From: a bacterium | GTDB taxonomy: Bacteria > T1Sed10-126 | Direction: 5' to 3' | Length of the DNA stretch: 18,579 bases | Assembly (NCBI GenBank): GCA_003557545.1 | Contig: PWOD01000076.1 | Coordinates: 1 to 18,579, forward strand | Shown here: positions 14,691-18,579 of the stretch, piece by piece | How positions within the stretch are numbered: position 1 is the first letter of the stretch | Layout: every line of letters starts with the position of its first letter | Made by a program: the position numbers and the translations under genes | The notes under the pieces: generated by a model | The model's input: the letters and a program-made list of their open reading frames with translations, nothing else | Told to the model about the DNA's origin: nothing | The model's database searches: none

Positions 14691-15374
14691 TTGAAAAAGT
14701 CCAGTTTCCTGATAATGCTAATTATTGTAGCTCTCACAATAACCGGTTGTGCTCGATTTGAAAGCCCGGCTGAAACTGATTATCCCTTTGAAGATTCACC
14801 CTTCATCACTCGAACCATACGGGCTGAAGAGGCCCGGGAAGCCGAAGAAGAGGCAGAGGATGAAGTTATTGAAAGAGCTGTTGAAGAAGAAACAGCAGTT
14901 GTTGATGATGCTGATGAAATAATGGAAGCAGCAGATAAAATTACCGCTGTGGAGGCTGAAATCAAAGGGGAAAATGTTGTTTTAACGATCCAGGAAAGTA
15001 TTCTATTTGAAACTCTCAGTGCCGAAGTAAAACGAACAGCCCATCCTGTTCTGGACGAAATTGCCAAGCTAATTCAGGAGTTTCCTGACCGGATGGCGCT
15101 GGTTGCCGGCCATGCTGATGATCGGCCAACACGAACCGAGCAGTTTCCGTCCAACTGGGACCTCTCAGCCCAGCGGGCAGTAAATGTTGTTAAATATATA
15201 AGACATCTTCCCGAGCTTGATCGGTCCCGATTGATTGCTGCCGGTTTCAGTAGATTTCATCCGGTAGCACCGAATGACACTCCCGAAAATCGTCGATTAA
15301 ACCGGAGAGTCGAGATTATTTTACTCCCTCCGTGGGGAGATACTAAAGAGATTAGCTTACCAGAAAAACTTTAG
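14691..15374 (+). CDS. Lipoprotein with OmpA/MotB-type peptidoglycan-binding domain
   Basis: From the TTG start the 227 residues begin LKKSSFLIMLIIVALTITGC, a classic lipoprotein signal with lipobox ending at Cys20. A strongly acidic Glu/Ala-rich linker (about 45-90) follows, then an OmpA C-like domain (about 96-212) with LVAGHADDRPTRTEQFPSNW, then DLSAQRAVNVVKYI and PENRRLNRRVEIIL; these match MotB and Pal peptidoglycan-binding motifs. The likely role is to tether membrane to peptidoglycan, Pal-like. I favour TTG 14691 because GGAG lies nine bases upstream and the signal then starts with Lys-Lys; the alternative ATG at 14676 adds MELIR and has no Shine-Dalgarno. No MotA or Tol genes are adjacent. 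The presence of the protein suggests an outer membrane. Confidence 0.88.
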   Translation: MKKSSFLIMLIIVALTITGCARFESPAETDYPFEDSPFITRTIRAEEAREAEEEAEDEVIERAVEEETAVVDDADEIMEAADKITAVEAEIKGENVVLTIQESILFETLSAEVKRTAHPVLDEIAKLIQEFPDRMALVAGHADDRPTRTEQFPSNWDLSAQRAVNVVKYIRHLPELDRSRLIAAGFSRFHPVAPNDTPENRRLNRRVEIILLPPWGDTKEISLPEKL

Positions 15375-15473
15375 TAAATTAGTTCGAGTAAAAGGACTAA
15401 ACAGTTCAACAGGAGAAAGTTAATCGGCAGATAAAATCATACTAACAGAGCTGCAATATTTTTTTCTGACCCT

Positions 15474-15502
15474 TTGACATCTAACAGGTACTCAGCTATA
15501 AT
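15474..15502 (+). promoter_or_regulatory. Perfect-consensus sigma-70 promoter for the tRNA-Gly/tRNA-Cys pair
   Basis: TTGACA (15474-15479), exactly 17 bases, then TATAAT (15497-15502). The tRNA-Gly 5' end is about 20 bases downstream. Such an exact match fits a strong stable-RNA promoter. Confidence 0.9.
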
Positions 15503-15522
15503 CTTATCAGGTTGGTCGGTTT

Positions 15523-15594
15523 GCGGGTGTAGCTCAGGGGTAGAGCGTCTCGTTGCCAACGAGAAGGCCGTGGGTTCAAATCCCATCACCCGCT
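15523..15594 (+). tRNA. tRNA-Gly (anticodon GCC)
   Basis: Cloverleaf: acceptor GCGGGTG/CACCCGC, D stem GCTC/GAGC, anticodon stem TCTCG/CGAGA with loop TTGCCAA (anticodon GCC), T stem GTGGG/CCCAT with loop TTCAAAT, discriminator T. 72 nt, CCA not encoded. Reads GGC/GGU. Confidence 0.95.
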
Positions 15595-15642
15595 CTTAGC
15601 TTTTGATAATCCTGCAATATTTTTCTCTCCTTTAGATAAAAT

Positions 15643-15716
15643 GGAGGCGTAGCCAAGTCCGGTCAGGCGAAGGCCTGCAAAGCCTTTATACGTCGGTTCA
15701 AATCCGACCGCCTCCT
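15643..15716 (+). tRNA. tRNA-Cys (anticodon GCA)
   Basis: Cloverleaf: acceptor GGAGGCG/CGCCTCC, short D stem GCC/GGC typical of Cys, anticodon stem AAGGC/GCCTT with loop CTGCAAA (anticodon GCA), T stem GTCGG/CCGAC with loop TTCAAAT, discriminator T. 74 nt, CCA not encoded. Lies 48 bases after tRNA-Gly and is probably co-transcribed; a CTTTTT run follows directly and may end the transcript. Confidence 0.95.
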
Positions 15717-15969
15717 CTTTTTACAGAGCAGCCCAAAAGTTTTATCAGCAAAGTTCACAGCGAACCCACATCCTCAGAATAGCTCGATTTAATCCTTTAA
15801 AATCAACCCTATCAGGAACAACAGTTCATCAGCCGAAAGCTATATGTAGCTGTATATTTTACCGCTGAATGATATACTTTTTTCCAATTATTAAATAAAA
15901 TGCTAATTGTCTTATAACTGAACTAATGCAAATTGAGCTAAACCATTCTTTCTACCCAGGGTGATTTAA
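15717..15969. other. Intergenic region before the 5'-nucleotidase gene
   Basis: 253 bases without a recognisable gene. It contains a short perfect inverted repeat AGCTA-TATG-TAGCT near 15838-15851 and A/T-rich promoter-like sequence with TATAAC at about 15914, but no convincing -35. Nothing else is seen. Confidence 0.4.
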
Positions 15970-17589
15970 ATGGCGGCAGCAAAACCGGTCAAAAAAGCTA
16001 TCTTACTGGCGGCTCTAATAGTCTTAGTGGCAGTTTTTTTATTTCCACTAATTGAACAATCTGGTGTAACGGATAATAGAGTTCCCAGGGGATTGACTGA
16101 GCTATCGATCCTTCACACAAACGATATTCACGGCCAGGTGATCCCTGGAACTGTTGACTGGTCCAGCAGTTACGCCAACCAGCAAGCGGGGGGCATGGGA
16201 GCCCTGGGACGATTTCTCAAAGAGGAAAGAAAAGCAGCTCATCGGACCGGACGAGAAGTGCTGTATATCGATGCCGGAGACTGGTTCTCTGGAACCCCGG
16301 AATCGGATCTATTGAATGGCAAACCGATGATTGAAGGTTTCAACGCAGTAAAGCTGGATTATAGTACGATCGGCAACCACGAGTTTAATATCGACCTGAG
16401 CAGTTTAAAAAAACGGCTGGAAGAGTTGAAGGCTACGGTGATCAGTTCAAATCTCCGCTATGGCGATGAAGATACAGCCTTCCCCGGCACCAAAACTTCA
16501 AAAATTGCCGACCACGGAGGAATTAAGATCGGTTTTTTTGGGCTGGTCGAATTAAGTTACATAGCTGATCTTCCTGGTTTTGACGAAGTAATCTTCCTGG
16601 ACGAAATTACTGCTGCCCGGGACACGGTAAAACAGCTGCAACAGGAGGAGCCTGACCTGATAATAGGTATAACCCATATTGGGCTGGAGGCTGACAAACA
16701 GCTGGCCCGGGAGGTTGAGGGGATCGATCTGATAGTCGGCGGACATTCCCACAGCCGGCTGGACTCTCCCCTGAAAATTAACAACACATTAATTGTGCAG
16801 GCCGGAGGCAACCTCAGCTCAGTCGGACGGCTTGATCTAAGCCTCGATCAAAAAAACCATGAAATAGTCAGTTACAGGGGGAATTTAATCACGCTTTACA
16901 CCGATCTATATCCCCCGCTGGAAGCTGTAGAGGATAGAATTGATCGACTGATCGGTCAACTCCAGGGAAAACTCAGCAAGGTGATCGGAACTGCTGGTGA
17001 ACCGATAACCAGACGTTCAGGACCGGGGTCTGAGCTGGGCAACCTTGTAACCGATGCAATGCGAGCGGCCACCGGAGCCGACCTGGCCTTGCAAAATGCC
17101 TTCGGTATTCGGAACAATCTTCCGGAGGGAGAGATAACCAGGCGAGATGTTTTCAGCGTACTACCGTTCCAGAACCATCTTGTAGAATTAAAATTTACCG
17201 GAGAGCAGATCAAACAGTTGCTGAAAGATGATCTACAAAATCCGAACGTTTTAATGCAACTGAGCGGAGCTCGGGTTAAAACTGAACCCGGAACCAACAG
17301 GTTAAAACAGATCTATATAGGAGAAGACAGACTGGATCGGGAAAAAGAATACCGGGTTGTCACCTCGAACTTTCTGGCTGAAACCCGAAATGATTTTCAG
17401 GCAGTAAAAGAAAGTTTCAAGGTGCATGAGGATCTGATTCTCTGGAAACTACTGGAGGATAAAATAGAACGTCGTACACCCCTGACTCCCACCAACGAAA
17501 ATCGCCATCCTGGATTAGATCATCTACTCCAAAACAACTCCACCAATAACTATTCCCGGCTGCAGCTTAACCGCTTACAGGCAGCTTAA
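15970..17589 (+). CDS. 5'-Nucleotidase / UshA-family metallophosphoesterase, membrane-anchored or secreted
   Basis: The 539 residues begin with a basic stretch and a hydrophobic segment (about 10-27, AILLAALIVLVAVFLFPLI), an uncleaved anchor or signal peptide. The metallophosphoesterase core follows: SILHTNDIHGQ (metal ligands Asp52, His54), YIDAGDWFSGTP (Asp104), IGNHEFN (Asn136, His137), GITHIG and VGGHSHS. The C-terminal 5'-nucleotidase domain (about 355-500) has SELGNLVTDAMRAATGADLA, NAFGIRN and VFSVLPFQNHLVELKFTG. The family hydrolyses nucleotides, UDP-sugars or related phosphoesters outside the cytoplasmic membrane for phosphate and nucleoside recovery. The ATG follows AGGGTGA. A TauE/SafE permease gene starts 14 bases after the stop. 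The exact substrate cannot be read from sequence. Confidence 0.95.
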   Translation: MAAAKPVKKAILLAALIVLVAVFLFPLIEQSGVTDNRVPRGLTELSILHTNDIHGQVIPGTVDWSSSYANQQAGGMGALGRFLKEERKAAHRTGREVLYIDAGDWFSGTPESDLLNGKPMIEGFNAVKLDYSTIGNHEFNIDLSSLKKRLEELKATVISSNLRYGDEDTAFPGTKTSKIADHGGIKIGFFGLVELSYIADLPGFDEVIFLDEITAARDTVKQLQQEEPDLIIGITHIGLEADKQLAREVEGIDLIVGGHSHSRLDSPLKINNTLIVQAGGNLSSVGRLDLSLDQKNHEIVSYRGNLITLYTDLYPPLEAVEDRIDRLIGQLQGKLSKVIGTAGEPITRRSGPGSELGNLVTDAMRAATGADLALQNAFGIRNNLPEGEITRRDVFSVLPFQNHLVELKFTGEQIKQLLKDDLQNPNVLMQLSGARVKTEPGTNRLKQIYIGEDRLDREKEYRVVTSNFLAETRNDFQAVKESFKVHEDLILWKLLEDKIERRTPLTPTNENRHPGLDHLLQNNSTNNYSRLQLNRLQAA

Positions 17590-17603
17590 GATGGTCTACT
17601 AAA

Positions 17604-18341
17604 ATGTCGGAATGGCTGATTTACCCAATATTTTTTCTGGTCGCCCTACTCTACAGCAGCGTTGGGCTGGGTGGAGGTACAGGCTACCTGGCTATTCTTG
17701 CGCTGTTTGGAATTACCGCCCCCTACATTGCTCCGGCCGTGTTATTTTTAAATCTTTTCGTAGCCGGACTAAGTTTTCACTCATTCTATAGGGCCGGACA
17801 TTTCAACAAACAGTATTTTATCCCTTTCATCATCAGTTCAATTCCGGCCGCATTCATCGGTGGAAGAATACCGATCGGGGAGGATTTTTTCAGCCTGATG
17901 CTGGGGCTGGTATTAACTATAGCCGGAATCAAAACTCTGCTTTTTCCACGGGTCCAGATCAAAGCCAGAAGCAAACTGCGGGGAACAGCCCACTGGCTAA
18001 GTAGCCTGGGAGTCGGTGGACTGATTGGACTGCTGGGTGGGATCACCGGATGTGGTGGTGGTTTTTTATTGATTCCGACAATTATCTTCATCTTCAAACT
18101 CCCGACGAAAACCGCAGCCGCTTCCGGCGCAGGATTTGTTTTTTTAAACTCCCTTAGCGCTCTCAGCGGACATCTTCTGCGGGGAAATTTTAATTTTGGA
18201 TTCAGTTTTCCATTTGTCATTTTTGTTCTGGCCGGTGGCCTCCTCGGGGCTAACCTGGGGGCCAGTAAACTATCCCACACTAAAGTGGAAAGAATTTTAG
18301 GTCTAGTTCTACTGGCCGGAGCAATAAGACTATTGATTTGA
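17604..18341 (+). CDS. TauE/SafE (TSUP) family permease
   Basis: A 245-residue, strongly hydrophobic protein with about seven or eight predicted membrane spans and a two-fold repeat. The N-half motif is YSSVGLGGGTGYLAILALFG; the C-half motif is GLLGGITGCGGGFLLIPTII followed by KTAAASGAGFVFLNS. These are TSUP signatures; members export sulfite or sulfoacetate or move other small organic anions, and the substrate here is unknown. The start ATG at 17604 has only a weak ribosome binding site and lies 14 bases after the 5'-nucleotidase stop, implying an operon and translation in part by coupling. Confidence 0.92.
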   Translation: MSEWLIYPIFFLVALLYSSVGLGGGTGYLAILALFGITAPYIAPAVLFLNLFVAGLSFHSFYRAGHFNKQYFIPFIISSIPAAFIGGRIPIGEDFFSLMLGLVLTIAGIKTLLFPRVQIKARSKLRGTAHWLSSLGVGGLIGLLGGITGCGGGFLLIPTIIFIFKLPTKTAAASGAGFVFLNSLSALSGHLLRGNFNFGFSFPFVIFVLAGGLLGANLGASKLSHTKVERILGLVLLAGAIRLLI

Positions 18342-18493
18342 CTAAGCTGACCGGCCCGACAGAAAGAATTAATAAAGTTCGGGGGTTTAAGGCGCCAGGA
18401 TCGTTTATTATAGATCAGGAGAAAATATGGTCATATAAAATTTAACCGACAGCCGCAACAGTTTCTCCGGGCTGTTCTGAAGGGAGTCAAAAT
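18342..18493 (+). promoter_or_regulatory. Leader region with stem-loop and possible three-codon ORF before the last gene
   Basis: After the permease stop the region holds AGGAG followed five bases later by ATGGTCATATAA (Met-Val-Ile-stop), then ACAGCC and GGCTGT arms (6 base pairs, about 18450-18476) just before the GGGAG of the next gene. This layout could be a leader minigene plus hairpin, but the evidence is weak and no known riboswitch was matched. Confidence 0.25.
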
Positions 18494-18579
18494 TTGAAAA
18501 AAATATTTACTCTATTAATCGTACTGATTGTTATTGGCGGGAGTAGCTGGTATTACCTGAGAAACTCCAACACTCCAGC
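18494..18579 (+). CDS. Start of a secreted or membrane-anchored protein (cut by window edge)
   Basis: The first 28 codons read from TTG: KKIFTLLIVLIVIGGSSWYY after the initiator, then LRNSNTP. Two lysines and a hydrophobic stretch indicate a signal peptide or N-terminal anchor. The TTG start follows GGGAG (18482-18486) at seven bases. It lacks a lipobox cysteine in the visible part. The rest lies outside the window, so the function cannot be given. Confidence 0.7.
   Translation, partial: MKKIFTLLIVLIVIGGSSWYYLRNSNTP

Overview
The window is about 18.6 kb of chromosomal, mostly housekeeping bacterial sequence of low-to-mid GC (roughly mid-40s % by eye). The proteins point to a Firmicute-like bacterium: a Spo0H (sigma-H)-type sigma factor, meso-diaminopimelate dehydrogenase, the classic thrS-infC-rpmI-rplT order, strong GGAGG ribosome binding sites and tRNA genes without encoded CCA. 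A lipoprotein with an OmpA/MotB-type peptidoglycan-binding domain suggests an outer membrane, so a diderm Firmicute (for example Halanaerobiales-like) is my best guess. That assignment is inference and is not proved by any marker here.

Layout. (1) 1-3141, minus strand: thrS, infC, rpmI and the first codons of rplT. infC has no ATG/GTG/TTG at a sensible position and appears to start at AUA behind a strong Shine-Dalgarno. (2) 3236-4332: a REP-associated tyrosine transposase (RAYT, HUH/Y1 family) bounded by two direct copies of a repeat on one side and two inverted copies on the other. It sits between thrS and a tRNA-Val gene (4343-4414, minus). (3) 4584-9248, plus: ddh (lysine/peptidoglycan precursor), a free-standing tRNA-binding OB-fold protein, enolase, and then a translationally coupled pair for the archaeal-type entry to 3-dehydroquinate (ADH synthase plus 3-dehydroquinate synthase II). 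This alternative route uses aspartate semialdehyde instead of PEP plus erythrose 4-phosphate. (4) 9255-10475, minus: ackA, convergent with the previous operon. (5) 10785-12725, plus: orphan folK, then a MerR-type HTH protein overlapping a MurI-like racemase whose conserved motif Asp is replaced by His. (6) 12926-14221: an uncharacterised DUF5610-like protein convergent with a sigma-H-like gene. (7) 14691-18579, plus: OmpA/MotB-like lipoprotein, a tRNA-Gly/tRNA-Cys pair behind a perfect-consensus sigma-70 promoter, a membrane-anchored UshA-type 5'-nucleotidase, a TauE/SafE permease and the start of a secreted or anchored protein.

How the genes relate. thrS/infC/rpmI/rplT and the tRNAs serve translation. 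ddh and the MurI-like protein point to cell-wall precursors, and the OmpA-like lipoprotein to cell-wall anchoring. eno, ackA and the dehydroquinate pair link central carbon metabolism to aromatic biosynthesis. No phage, CRISPR array or defence island is visible. The most unusual items are the archaeal-type aromatic pathway pair, the atypical MurI, the AUA start of infC and the RAYT element with its paired repeats.
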